Shown here in pieces: positions 19,574 to 27,549 of a stretch of 64,000 nt of DNA; within the stretch, counting starts at the first letter, position 1, and each line of letters begins with the position of its first letter. Both the position numbers and the translations under genes were made by a program. The DNA lies in the NCBI GenBank assembly GCA_016703525.1, contig JADJBW010000016.1, positions 46,672-110,671 of the forward strand, in the 5' to 3' direction. Origin of the DNA: Actinomycetota bacterium (lineage in GTDB: Bacteria; Actinomycetota; Acidimicrobiia; Acidimicrobiales; Microtrichaceae). Under the pieces are notes generated by a model that worked only from the letters and a program-made list of their open reading frames with translations, did not search any database and was not told the DNA's origin.

Positions 19574-20731
19574 TCAGCGAACGCCGAGCAGCAACTCGGT
19601 GACGAGCTGGTCGAGGCGTTCGTGGCCGTACCCCTGTGCGGCGAGCGCGGCCTCATCCTCGGCGCCCCCGATGATCGCGGCCAGCCCGCCCTCCGGTGTG
19701 GTCGGAACGGACAGCCCGGCGGCCTGCGCGTGCATCAAGGCGTCGGCGATCTCGGGGTCGTCCCGGAATCGGCGGGCCTTGTCGGCGAGGATCAGGTATG
19801 TGCGCATGCACCCTCGTGCGAAGTCCCACACACCGTCGCTGTCCTCGGTCCGGTAGGGGTGGGCGTCGAAGTGCCGCATGCCGTCCCAGCCCGAGTCCTC
19901 GAGGAGCTTCACCAGGTAGAACGCGTCGCGGATTCCCTCGGAGCCGAAGCGGAAGTCCTGGTCGAACTTGCCGATTCGCTGGCCATTGAGGTCGATGTGG
20001 AACAGCTTGCCGTGCCACATCGCCTGCGCGACGCCGTGGTGGAACGACAGGCCGCTCATGGTCTCATGAGCAAACTCCGGGTTGAGCCCGACCATCTCGG
20101 GTCGGTCCAGCTCGCCGATGAACGCGAGCGCGTGGCCGACGGTCGGCAGCAGCATGTCGCCGCGCGGCTCGTTGGGCTTCGGCTCGAGCGCGATCCGCAG
20201 GTCGTACCCCTGCGTGGTGATGTGTTCGCAGCACAGGTCGACCGCTTCCTTGTACCGGTCGAGGGCGGCCCGGACGTCCTTTGCGGCGTCGGCCTCCACG
20301 CCCTCGCGGCCTCCCCACATCACGTAGGTGGTCGCGCCCAGTTCGGCACCGAGATCGATCGAGCGGCACGTCTTCGCCACGGCGAACCGGCGGACTCTGG
20401 GGTCGTTCGCCGTGAACGCGCCTTCCTTGAACACGGGGCGTGAGAACAGGTTGGTCGTGGCCATCGGGACGGTCATGCCGGTCTCGGCGAGCGCGGCGGT
20501 GAAGCGCTCCACGATGCGGTCGCGCTCGGCGGGTGACGCCTCGAACGGCACAAGGTCGTCGTCGTGCAGGTTGACGCCGTATGCGCCCAACTCGGCGAGG
20601 CGATGGACCGCCTCGACCGGGTCGAGCGCAGGTCGTACCTCGCTTCCGAACGGATCGCGCCCGCGGTTGGCGACGGTCCACAGGCCGAAGGTGAACCGGT
20701 GCTCGGGTTTGGGCAAGAACTCGTCGATCAT
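19574..20731 (-). CDS. xylA: Xylose isomerase
   Basis: 385 residues, the length of actinobacterial class I xylose isomerases. Key segments are seen: NLHDDDLVPF with the catalytic histidine, VMWGGREG, the metal ligands in LEPKPNEPRGD, GLNPEFAHETMSG, and HIDLNGQRIGKFDQD. It interconverts D-xylose and D-xylulose in the cytoplasm and needs Mg2+, Mn2+ or Co2+. Its ATG overlaps the stop of the upstream amine oxidase by 4 bp, an unexpected partner. No xylulokinase is in the window. Confidence 0.95.
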   Translation of the reverse strand: MIDEFLPKPEHRFTFGLWTVANRGRDPFGSEVRPALDPVEAVHRLAELGAYGVNLHDDDLVPFEASPAERDRIVERFTAALAETGMTVPMATTNLFSRPVFKEGAFTANDPRVRRFAVAKTCRSIDLGAELGATTYVMWGGREGVEADAAKDVRAALDRYKEAVDLCCEHITTQGYDLRIALEPKPNEPRGDMLLPTVGHALAFIGELDRPEMVGLNPEFAHETMSGLSFHHGVAQAMWHGKLFHIDLNGQRIGKFDQDFRFGSEGIRDAFYLVKLLEDSGWDGMRHFDAHPYRTEDSDGVWDFARGCMRTYLILADKARRFRDDPEIADALMHAQAAGLSVPTTPEGGLAAIIGGAEDEAALAAQGYGHERLDQLVTELLLGVR

Positions 20732-22179
20732 GCGATCGCCTCCGCTGCTCGAACTCCACTCAAATAGGCGCCGTGCACCGTGGAGAAGTAGTCACGGCTG
20801 GTGTGCTCGCCGGCGAAGTGGACGTGCCCCGCTGGCGAGGAGAACGCATCGAAATGCGCCATCTTCGTGGTGACCGACGCGAAGGAGTAGGCGCCGCGGG
20901 CGAGGGGATCGTTGACCCACGTGCTGCGCCGCATCGCGTTGGGCTCCGGAACGTCCGGGCCATACATGTCGCGCAGGTGCGTCATCGCCAGCGCGGTCAC
21001 GTCGGCGTCGGTCATCGCCTCGAGCCGACGCGCCTCGTTCGCGTAGGCGAAGGTCATGAGCGCGTGCGTGTCGGGGCGGAGGCGGTCGATGTTGACGAAC
21101 CAGTTGAACACGTCCCGGACCTCCGCGGTGTACACGAGGAAGTCGACCTCGTCCCAGAAGGTCTCGGGCCACACGAACAGGAACTTGTCGACGGCGCTGA
21201 AGCCGATGGAGTCGATCGCCGTGCGAAGACGTTCGGGCAGGGGCGGTTGAAACACGATGGCGTTCGCCTTGAGCACCCCGAGGGGTACGGCGACCACCAC
21301 GTTGGTGGCCGTCAGCGTGCCGGCCGTGGTGTGGACCACCACGTCGTTGTCGCCCTGCTCGACCCGCAGCACGGGCTGGTTGAGGCGCACGTCGAGACCC
21401 TCGGCGAGCAACGCCGGGATGTGGTCGTAGCCGTCGCTCATCACCTCCTCGTCGCCGCCGAACTCCTCGCCCTCGTCGTACAGCGTCGACGAGAGCTGAT
21501 CGAGATCTCCGGTGTCGAAGGTCAGATAGGTCGACAGGAAGAACTGCTTGAGCCGATCGGTCATCCAGTCGGGCTCTTGCTTGGTCACCACATCCTGGAA
21601 GCTCGCTCCGGCGCGGCCGTGGTCGGCAAGCCCGTCGACGAGCGTTTCGTACTGGGACGAGACCTTGGTGAAGTCCGCGGTGCTGCGTCGGGCGCCGCCG
21701 TGGTCGAACACGGCCACGTCGTCGAAGTCGAGGGGCGCGTGCGGCGCCTTCGCCGTGGCAGCCAGCTTCGTGATCGGGTTGCCGTCGACCCCGTGGATCC
21801 AACTGGCGCCCAGGTCGAATGGCACGCCCAGCGAGCGGTCGGTCCGCACCCGGCCGCCGATCCGGTCGGCCGCCTCGACGACCGCCACGGTCTGCCCGGC
21901 GGCCTGCAGGTCGCGCGCGGCCGTGAGGCCGGCGGCGCCGGCGCCGATCACCACCGTGTCGAACCGCACGGCCCCGGGCGACGCGGTCGATCGGCCGGTG
22001 GTGCTGGACCGGGGCGTCATGCTCCGGGTGCGGCGATCCGCCTCGGTCGAGCACCCGGCGACACCAAGCGACGCGGCGGTTGCGCCGAGGCGCAGCACCG
22101 TCCGCCGGTTGAGGGGGGTGCTGCGTGGCGCGGGACGCGCCGACGAGCCGACGGGGGGTGTGGGTTGATCGCTCGCCAT
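20728..22179 (-). CDS. Tat-exported flavin amine oxidase family lipoprotein
   Basis: 483 residues. The twin-arginine signal NRRTVLRLGATAASLGVAGC ends in a lipobox cysteine, so the folded flavoprotein is exported and lipid-anchored. The FAD site follows (VVIGAGAAGLTAARDL, ADRIGGRVRTD) and the C-terminal FAD motif is HFAGEHTSRDYFSTVHGAYLSG, as in monoamine/polyamine oxidases and LSD1-like enzymes. It oxidises an amine to an aldehyde or imine with release of H2O2; the substrate is unknown. It is translationally coupled to xylA downstream (ATGA overlap at 20728-20731). Confidence 0.88.
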   Translation of the reverse strand: MASDQPTPPVGSSARPAPRSTPLNRRTVLRLGATAASLGVAGCSTEADRRTRSMTPRSSTTGRSTASPGAVRFDTVVIGAGAAGLTAARDLQAAGQTVAVVEAADRIGGRVRTDRSLGVPFDLGASWIHGVDGNPITKLAATAKAPHAPLDFDDVAVFDHGGARRSTADFTKVSSQYETLVDGLADHGRAGASFQDVVTKQEPDWMTDRLKQFFLSTYLTFDTGDLDQLSSTLYDEGEEFGGDEEVMSDGYDHIPALLAEGLDVRLNQPVLRVEQGDNDVVVHTTAGTLTATNVVVAVPLGVLKANAIVFQPPLPERLRTAIDSIGFSAVDKFLFVWPETFWDEVDFLVYTAEVRDVFNWFVNIDRLRPDTHALMTFAYANEARRLEAMTDADVTALAMTHLRDMYGPDVPEPNAMRRSTWVNDPLARGAYSFASVTTKMAHFDAFSSPAGHVHFAGEHTSRDYFSTVHGAYLSGVRAAEAIA

Positions 22180-22200
22180 CGCTCTCGGTCCGCGCCGCCG

Positions 22201-22644
22201 TCAGGCTGACGGGTCGAGCACGAAGAGCGGGATCTCGCGCTCGGTGGAAGCCTGGTACGTGTCGTAGTCGGGCCACACGGCGGTCGCCCGGGTCCACCAT
22301 GCACCCTTCTCGTCGCCGGTCACCTCGCGAGCCTCGAAGTCGCGAACCTCGGCCCCGTCCTGGATGCGGGCCAAAGGCGTGGCGCGCAGGTTGTGTACCC
22401 ACTGGGGATGGGTGGGCGCGCCGCCCATCGAGCCGATGACGGCGTAGCGCCCCTCGTCGTCGGCGATGCGCACGAGGGGGGTCTTGCGCACCTTGCGCGA
22501 CTGCGCACCGACGGTCCACAGGATCATGTAGGCCTCGCCGACCAGTTCGCTGGCCTCCTTGCCATCGGATCGCTCGTAGCGGGCGACCTCTTCGGCGATG
22601 GGGCCCCATGGGCTCGGCTCATACTCGGCATCGAACACTGACAC
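22201..22644 (-). CDS. Ddn-like deazaflavin (F420)-dependent nitroreductase family protein
   Basis: 147 residues, split beta-barrel fold of the DUF385/Ddn family. The pattern LWTVGAQSRKVRKTPLVRI, GSMGGAPTHPQWVHNLRA is diagnostic; the SRK-x-RKTPL segment contacts the F420 phosphates in Ddn. Members are F420H2-dependent reductases of quinones or nitro compounds in actinobacteria. The GTG at 22644 has GGAGG about 8 bases upstream; a second GTG two codons later is possible. It lies 21 bp upstream of the amine oxidase on the same strand. Confidence 0.85.
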   Translation of the reverse strand: MSVFDAEYEPSPWGPIAEEVARYERSDGKEASELVGEAYMILWTVGAQSRKVRKTPLVRIADDEGRYAVIGSMGGAPTHPQWVHNLRATPLARIQDGAEVRDFEAREVTGDEKGAWWTRATAVWPDYDTYQASTEREIPLFVLDPSA

Positions 22645-22749
22645 GCGTGGCCTCCTCGGAAGGGCATGCACAGTACCGGACGTGCGCTGGATTTGCGGCC
22701 CACTCGTTGGGCCGTGCGCACCGTCGCCGTATGGGGGGCTCGGGGGCGA

Positions 22750-23577
22750 TCAGGTCACGTTGACGGTCGCGAGTACGGGGTTGGTCGCGGCGTAGCACTG
22801 CGAGTTCGCGTCGAGCGACCCGAACAGGGGCACGTTGGTGACGCGAGCGACGAAGGCGATCGACCAGGCGTCGTAGCTGCTGCCGTACAGCTTCGACGTG
22901 ATCTGCGAGCCCGGCGCTCCGGTCGCATGCAGCGTCACCGTGACGGTCGGCAGGGTTGCGGTGGTGCCCGCGGCGAGGTTGCCCGGCACCGTGAGCGTGA
23001 TGATGCCGCCCGAGTGGCCGACGGTGGGCGTACCCGACCCGAGGTTGGCGCCGCCCGAGAGCGTGGCGCCCACATACGTCGTGCCGGCGGGCACGGCGAA
23101 GCGCACCCGCACGTTGCGGAGGTACTGGATCGGGTACCCGCCGCCCGAGGTCGGCACGTTCATCGGGTCGGCGGTGAGCTTGACCTGGAAGCTGTCGCCC
23201 GACGTGACGTTCTCGAGGTACTCGGCGGTCACGCCGGTGTTGTTCGCGTCGTAGCTCGTCGCGATCGAGGCGACGGTGCGGCAGCTGGCGTTGATGGCCG
23301 AGTAGGCGCTGACCGGGCTCGGTGGCGCCGTCGTGGTGGTGGTCGACGTGGTGGTCGACGTCGATGTTGTGGTGGAGGTCGTCGTGGTCGACGTGGTGGT
23401 CGACGTCGATGTTGTGGTGGAGGTCGTCGATGTCGACGTGGTGGTCGACGTCGAGGTGGTGCTCGGCGCCGTCGTGGTGGTCGTGGTTCCCGGATTCGGC
23501 ACGCATCCGAGTCCGAGCGCGACGAGGGCCGTCGCGGCGCCTCCGACGCGAATGAGCGCAGCTCGTGGCTGAAGCAT
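22750..23577 (-). CDS. Surface lipoprotein with Thr/Ser-rich linker and beta-sandwich domain
   Basis: 275 residues. The signal peptide ends in LVALGLGC (lipobox), then a ~55-residue linker made almost only of Thr and Ser, then a ~180-residue beta-rich domain with glycine/threonine runs (RVRFAVPAGTTYVGATL, ITLTVPGNLAAGTTATLPTVTVTL) that resembles DUF11-like or adhesin beta-sandwich domains. It should stand off the membrane on a stalk. The start at 23577 has GGAGGG 6 bases upstream. The function is unknown; the linker comes from a 45-bp tandem repeat that may vary in length. Confidence 0.7.
   Translation of the reverse strand: MLQPRAALIRVGGAATALVALGLGCVPNPGTTTTTTAPSTTSTSTTTSTSTTSTTTSTSTTTSTTTTSTTTSTSTTTSTTTTTAPPSPVSAYSAINASCRTVASIATSYDANNTGVTAEYLENVTSGDSFQVKLTADPMNVPTSGGGYPIQYLRNVRVRFAVPAGTTYVGATLSGGANLGSGTPTVGHSGGIITLTVPGNLAAGTTATLPTVTVTLHATGAPGSQITSKLYGSSYDAWSIAFVARVTNVPLFGSLDANSQCYAATNPVLATVNVT
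23343..23460. repeat. 45-bp tandem repeat (about 2.7 copies) coding the Thr/Ser linker
   Basis: The segment starting TCGACGTGGTGGTCGACGTC recurs at 23343, 23388 and 23433, exactly 45 bp apart, inside the lipoprotein gene. It is in phase (15 codons per unit), so copy-number changes would lengthen or shorten the linker without breaking the frame. Confidence 0.8.
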
Positions 23578-23717
23578 CGTTCCCTCCCGTGCCGCTGGTG
23601 CGGCGTTGTCGTGACCCCCGCCGCAGGACGCGTGTCCCGGCAGCGGCGGCGACGCTAGTGCTTGCAACTCACCGAGCGCAGTGTTGGTGCGGGTCGCGGC
23701 GGTGCGGTCGCCTCGGA

Positions 23718-24347
23718 TCAGCCGGCTGCGCGCACGGCGTCGCGTGCGATCGCCGTCGCCTCCGCCGGGTCGATCCCGAGCGACTGCAGGAGGTGGCGCA
23801 GGACCTGGCGCCGGTAGGCGGGGGAGTCGTCGCCGGCGACGACCCGTCGAGCCGCGACGAGCAGAGCGCCGACGATCACGTCTTGCGCGGCCCGCTCGGT
23901 TGCGAGCGCGAACCGCTCCTGGCGGGCTCCGGCGACGAGATCGCGCCGCAGATCGGTGAAGGCACCCCCGCTGAGCAGCGCCTCCTGCACCGCGTCGACG
24001 CGGAGCGCGACGTGCACCATGTGGGGCGCGGCGGCGGCGTGTGCGAGTGCGCGGGCCGAGATGATCGCGAAGCGCCGTGCCGGGTCGGTCTCGCCGGTCG
24101 CATCCGCCTCGGCGGCCCCGAACGCGGCGACGACGTCGGGCACGAGCGATGCGAACAGCGCATCGCGGTCGGGGAAGTAGTTGTAGAAGGTGCCGTGGGA
24201 GACCCCGGCCCGCTGCGCGATGTCGCTGATCGCGCACGCCTCGCCTTGTTCGGCGATCACCTCGAGCGCGGTGTCGAGCAGGAGCCGCCGCGTGCGTTCC
24301 TTCTTCTTGTGTCCCCTGGTGGTGGGGGTGGGGCCGGGCGACTGCAC
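23718..24347 (-). CDS. TetR-family regulator of the aromatic-catabolism operon
   Basis: 209 residues. N-terminal TetR helix-turn-helix (LLLDTALEVIAEQGEACAISDIAQRAGVSHGTFYNYF) followed by a helical ligand domain. The GTG at 24347 lies 6 bases after a TAGGAT box (24359-24354, minus strand), so the message is probably leaderless. It is divergent from the dioxygenase operon, and a repeated CCAATATTG motif sits in the shared promoter region, the expected place for its operators. It likely represses both directions until an aromatic ligand binds. Confidence 0.88.
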   Translation of the reverse strand: MQSPGPTPTTRGHKKKERTRRLLLDTALEVIAEQGEACAISDIAQRAGVSHGTFYNYFPDRDALFASLVPDVVAAFGAAEADATGETDPARRFAIISARALAHAAAAPHMVHVALRVDAVQEALLSGGAFTDLRRDLVAGARQERFALATERAAQDVIVGALLVAARRVVAGDDSPAYRRQVLRHLLQSLGIDPAEATAIARDAVRAAG

Positions 24348-24380
24348 GCCTGGATCCTACGCGCCGCGATGACAGACGCT

Positions 24381-24426
24381 CCAATATTGGGCGAGAGATC
24401 AAGATTGACGATGAAGCCAATATTGA
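24381..24426. promoter_or_regulatory. Pair of CCAATATTG operator candidates for the divergent TetR
   Basis: A perfect 10-bp palindrome CCAATATTGG at 24381-24390 is repeated as CCAATATTGA at 24417-24426. The first copy covers the likely -35 of tetR (TTGGAG at 24383-24378, minus strand), the second lies inside the spacer of the operon promoter. AT-rich words of this kind stand out in a ~70% GC background. Binding by the adjacent TetR is inferred. Confidence 0.6.
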
Positions 24427-24433
24427 ATACATT
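24405..24433 (+). promoter_or_regulatory. Sigma-70-type promoter of the dioxygenase operon
   Basis: TTGACG (24405-24410), a 17-base spacer and TACATT (24428-24433) form a near-consensus promoter 44 bases ahead of the VOC dioxygenase start. One of the two CCAATATTG elements lies in the spacer, so repressor binding would block polymerase. Confidence 0.6.
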
Positions 24434-24476
24434 GTCAGCGAGGGCAACGAACGGCCCACCGAACGAGGGGGTTCGC

Positions 24477-25040
24477 ATGCGAGTCGACCGACCGGCCACG
24501 CTGACGTTGGGGCACACCACACTCGCCGTGCGCGACCTCGACGCGATGGTCGCGTTCTACGGCGAGGTGCTCGGCTTCCGTGTCACCAATCGCGGCGCGC
24601 CGGCCCCCGGACTCGACGATATGGCGTTCCTGTCGCACGACGCCGGGGCGCACCATCAGATCGTCTTGGTGGTGGCGCCGACACCGGAGCACGGGTTCGT
24701 CATGGCCGATCATCTGGCCTTCCGCGCGGCATCGCTCGCCGAACTGCGCTGGGTGAGCGCCGCGCTGGAAACGGCGGGTGTCGACGGCGTGATCCCGATC
24801 TGCCACGGCAACTCGTGGTCGCTCTACTTCACCGACCCCGAGGGGAACGGGCTCGAGGTCTATGTCGACACGCCATTCCACGTTGCCCAGCCCTTCGCCG
24901 GACCGCTCGATCTCGGCCAGTCCGACGGCGAGGTGCTGGCCGCGACCCGGGCGATGATCGACCGCGAGCCCGAGTTCCAACCCGTCGACGAGTGGCGCCG
25001 CTCGCTGAGCGTGCGCCTCGCGTCCGCCGAGGAGGTCTGA
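24477..25040 (+). CDS. VOC-superfamily ring-cleavage dioxygenase-like protein
   Basis: 187 residues with a vicinal-oxygen-chelate fold: LGHTTLAVRDLDAMVAFYGEVLGF at the start, ADHLAFRA in the middle and FTDPEGNGLEVYVDTP near residue 125, giving the His-His-Glu metal triad of extradiol catechol dioxygenases and related enzymes. The size fits a single-module type I enzyme. Its place before an SDR, an FAD hydroxylase and an FAH-family hydrolase supports ring cleavage of a hydroxylated aromatic. GAGGGGG lies about 6 bases before ATG 24477. A glyoxalase-type role cannot be excluded. Confidence 0.8.
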   Translation: MRVDRPATLTLGHTTLAVRDLDAMVAFYGEVLGFRVTNRGAPAPGLDDMAFLSHDAGAHHQIVLVVAPTPEHGFVMADHLAFRAASLAELRWVSAALETAGVDGVIPICHGNSWSLYFTDPEGNGLEVYVDTPFHVAQPFAGPLDLGQSDGEVLAATRAMIDREPEFQPVDEWRRSLSVRLASAEEV

Positions 25041-25042
25041 GC

Positions 25043-25822
25043 ATGGACCTGGGCATCTCCGGGCGCCGGGCCATCGTCGCGGCCTCCAGCCGCGGCCTGG
25101 GCTACGCGTGCGCCGAATCACTCGCCCGCGAGGGCGTCGACATCGTGCTCAACGGACGCGATCGCGCCCGATTGGACGCCGCTGCGGCGGCGTTGCGTAA
25201 CGCCCACGGTTCGACGGTTGCGACCGTGTGCGGCGACATCGGCGACGCGGACACCGTCGCGATGCTGCTCGCTGCGTGCCCCGAGCCCGACATCGTGGTG
25301 ACGAACAACGGGGGCCCCGCTCCGGGACGTTTCGCGGACTGGGACCGAGACGCCTGGATCGCGGCGCTCGACGCGAACATGCTCGCTCCGTTGGCGCTGA
25401 TTCGGGCGGTGCTCGGCGGCATGGCGGAGCGCCGCTTCGGCCGCATCGTCAACATCACCTCCGCCATGGTCAAGACGCCGCTCTCGCCGATGGCGCTGTC
25501 GACCGGAGCCCGAACCGGACTGACGTCGGTCGCCAAGGCGCTATCGCGTGACGTGGCACACGCCAACGTCACCATCAACAACCTGCTGCCCGAGCGGATC
25601 GACACCGACCGTCAACGGCAGATGGCCGAGCTCCACGCATCGCTCGCCGGCATCACCGTCGACGAGGCGTACGCGCACATGGCCACCACGATCGCTGCGG
25701 GACGCCTGGGGAGGCCCGGCGAGTTCGGCGACGCGTGCGCCTTCCTGTGCAGCGCGCAGGCGGGATTCATCAGCGGACAGAACCTCCAGGTCGACGGGGG
25801 CAGCTACGAGGGGTTGATCTGA
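25043..25822 (+). CDS. SDR-family oxidoreductase lacking the Tyr-x3-Lys catalytic motif
   Basis: 259 residues, Rossmann fold. The cofactor loop ASSRGLGYACAESLAREG is an atypical form of TGxxxGIG, and NNGGPAPG replaces the usual NNAG. After the conserved serine (NITSA) the positions of the catalytic Tyr and Lys are Ser and Arg (ALSTGARTG), so it belongs to the divergent FabG-like subgroup in which the standard proton relay is missing. C-terminal SGQNLQVDGGSYEG is typical of SDRs. Second gene of the aromatic operon, 2 bp after the dioxygenase. It may be an aldolase/hydratase-like or scaffold member rather than a dehydrogenase. Confidence 0.82.
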   Translation: MDLGISGRRAIVAASSRGLGYACAESLAREGVDIVLNGRDRARLDAAAAALRNAHGSTVATVCGDIGDADTVAMLLAACPEPDIVVTNNGGPAPGRFADWDRDAWIAALDANMLAPLALIRAVLGGMAERRFGRIVNITSAMVKTPLSPMALSTGARTGLTSVAKALSRDVAHANVTINNLLPERIDTDRQRQMAELHASLAGITVDEAYAHMATTIAAGRLGRPGEFGDACAFLCSAQAGFISGQNLQVDGGSYEGLI

Positions 25823-25823
25823 T

Positions 25824-27548
25824 ATGACCGAACAACGCGACATCGAGGTTCCGGTGCTGATCGTCGGTGCCGGTCCGACGGGGCTCACTGCCGCCCGGCT
25901 GTTGGCCAACGCCGGCAGGCGAAGTCTCGTGGTGGAACGCCGAGGTGGAGCGCAGCCGCAGCCGGCCGCGCATGTCGTGAATGCGCGAACGCTCGAGATC
26001 TTCCGGCAGGCGGGCATGGACATGGCGGCGATCGAGGCGATCGCGAAGCCGCCCGCCGACGCCGGGCACGTCAACTTCGTGACGACGCTGCGCGGCGAGC
26101 TGATCGGTCGACTGCCCTTCGAGCGCCAGGGCGACGAGTGCCTCGCCGACACGCCGACGCCGTTGCGCAACATCTCACAGCACCGGCTCGAACCGATCCT
26201 CGTGGCCGAGGTGCTCGATCGGCCCGAGGTCGACCTGCGCTATGGCGTCGAATGGATCGCGGCCGACCAGGACGCCGATGGCGTCACGTCGCGCTTGCGC
26301 GACGTCGCGACGGGACGCGAGTTCACGGTCCGCAGCTCGGTGCTGCTGGCGGCCGACGGTGCCAGAAGCGCGGTTCGCCAGGGCGAGGCGATCGACATGG
26401 TCGGGCCCGCGAGCATCCAGAGCTTCGTGGCGATCCATGTGCTCGCCAACCTGCGTGCGGCGGTGAGCGATCGACTCGGCGTGGTCCACTTCGTGATGGA
26501 CCCGGTGGCGGCCGGCACCTTCATCGCCCACGACCTCGATCGCGAGTGGGTGTTCATGCGAGCGTTCGATCCCGACGCCGAGTCGATCGCCGACTATCCG
26601 CCCGGGCGATGCGCCGATCTCGTGCGGGCGGCGGTCGGCGACGGCCCCGTCGACGCCGCCGTCGACGCCCCCGTCGACCTCGAGGTGGTCAGCGCCGGAA
26701 CGTGGCACATGACTGCGCAGGTGGCCGAGCGATTCCGCTCCGATCGCATCTTCCTGGTGGGCGACGCGGCGCACCGGTTCCCGCCGACCGGCGGTCTCGG
26801 GCTCAACACCGGCGTCGCCGATGTGCACAACCTCGTGTGGAAGCTGTGCGCCGTCGAGGACGGGTGGGCGGATCGGTCGCTGCTCGACACCTACGACGCC
26901 GAACGCCGCCCGGTTGCCGCGATGAACTGCCGGCAGAGCATGGACAACGCGTTCAAGATGGTCGTGCTCGCCGAGGCATTGGGCCTGCAACCCGGCGCGA
27001 CGTCGCATGATCTGGCGGCCGTGCTGGCCGATCCGGCACGACGCCCGGCGATCGACGATGCGGTGCGCCAGCAGGCCACGCACTTCGACATGCCGGGACT
27101 GCAGCTCGGATACGCCTACGCGCAGGGAGCCGTCGCTCCCGACGGGGTGCCGCCGCGGCCGCTGGTGGATCCGCGGCTGTTCGAACCCGACGGTGCCGTC
27201 GGAACTCGGCTGCCGCACGGATGGCTCGCCGACGGCCGATCGACGCTCGATCTGATCGACGGCTCCGGGCTCGTGCTCATCAGCGCGGGGGAGCACGAGC
27301 GCTGGTCGGCGGCCGCCGACGCCGCGGGCGTCGCGATGCGATGTGTCGCACTGGGTAGCGACGTGCCGGGCGTCGAGGTGCCGGGCGTCGACGCGGTCGT
27401 GGAGCCCCGATGGCTCGCTGGGTGTGGGATCGGCGCGGGCGAAGCCGTGCTGGTGCGACCCGATCAGCACATCGCCTGGCGTTCCCGGGACCAGGCGCCG
27501 TCGGCCGAGGCGCTCCGGGTCGCCGTCGCGACGATCCTGGGACGTTGA
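25824..27548 (+). CDS. FAD-dependent aromatic monooxygenase (PheA/TfdB-type)
   Basis: 574 residues, class A flavoprotein hydroxylase. Motifs in order: GxGxxG as VLIVGAGPTGLTAARLL (~residue 10), the DG segment LLAADGARSAVR (~175), and GD as IFLVGDAAHRFPPTGGLGLNTGVADVHNLVWKL (~310), then a thioredoxin-like C-terminal domain. These enzymes use NAD(P)H and O2 to hydroxylate phenolic rings. It starts 1 bp after the SDR stop. With the VOC dioxygenase it forms a hydroxylation-cleavage pair. Confidence 0.92.
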   Translation: MTEQRDIEVPVLIVGAGPTGLTAARLLANAGRRSLVVERRGGAQPQPAAHVVNARTLEIFRQAGMDMAAIEAIAKPPADAGHVNFVTTLRGELIGRLPFERQGDECLADTPTPLRNISQHRLEPILVAEVLDRPEVDLRYGVEWIAADQDADGVTSRLRDVATGREFTVRSSVLLAADGARSAVRQGEAIDMVGPASIQSFVAIHVLANLRAAVSDRLGVVHFVMDPVAAGTFIAHDLDREWVFMRAFDPDAESIADYPPGRCADLVRAAVGDGPVDAAVDAPVDLEVVSAGTWHMTAQVAERFRSDRIFLVGDAAHRFPPTGGLGLNTGVADVHNLVWKLCAVEDGWADRSLLDTYDAERRPVAAMNCRQSMDNAFKMVVLAEALGLQPGATSHDLAAVLADPARRPAIDDAVRQQATHFDMPGLQLGYAYAQGAVAPDGVPPRPLVDPRLFEPDGAVGTRLPHGWLADGRSTLDLIDGSGLVLISAGEHERWSAAADAAGVAMRCVALGSDVPGVEVPGVDAVVEPRWLAGCGIGAGEAVLVRPDQHIAWRSRDQAPSAEALRVAVATILGR

Positions 27549-27549
27549 C

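Noticed and set aside
23343..23460. CRISPR-like repeat array
   Set aside because: The repeats are directly adjacent, 45 bp, without unique spacers, and in phase inside a lipoprotein gene.
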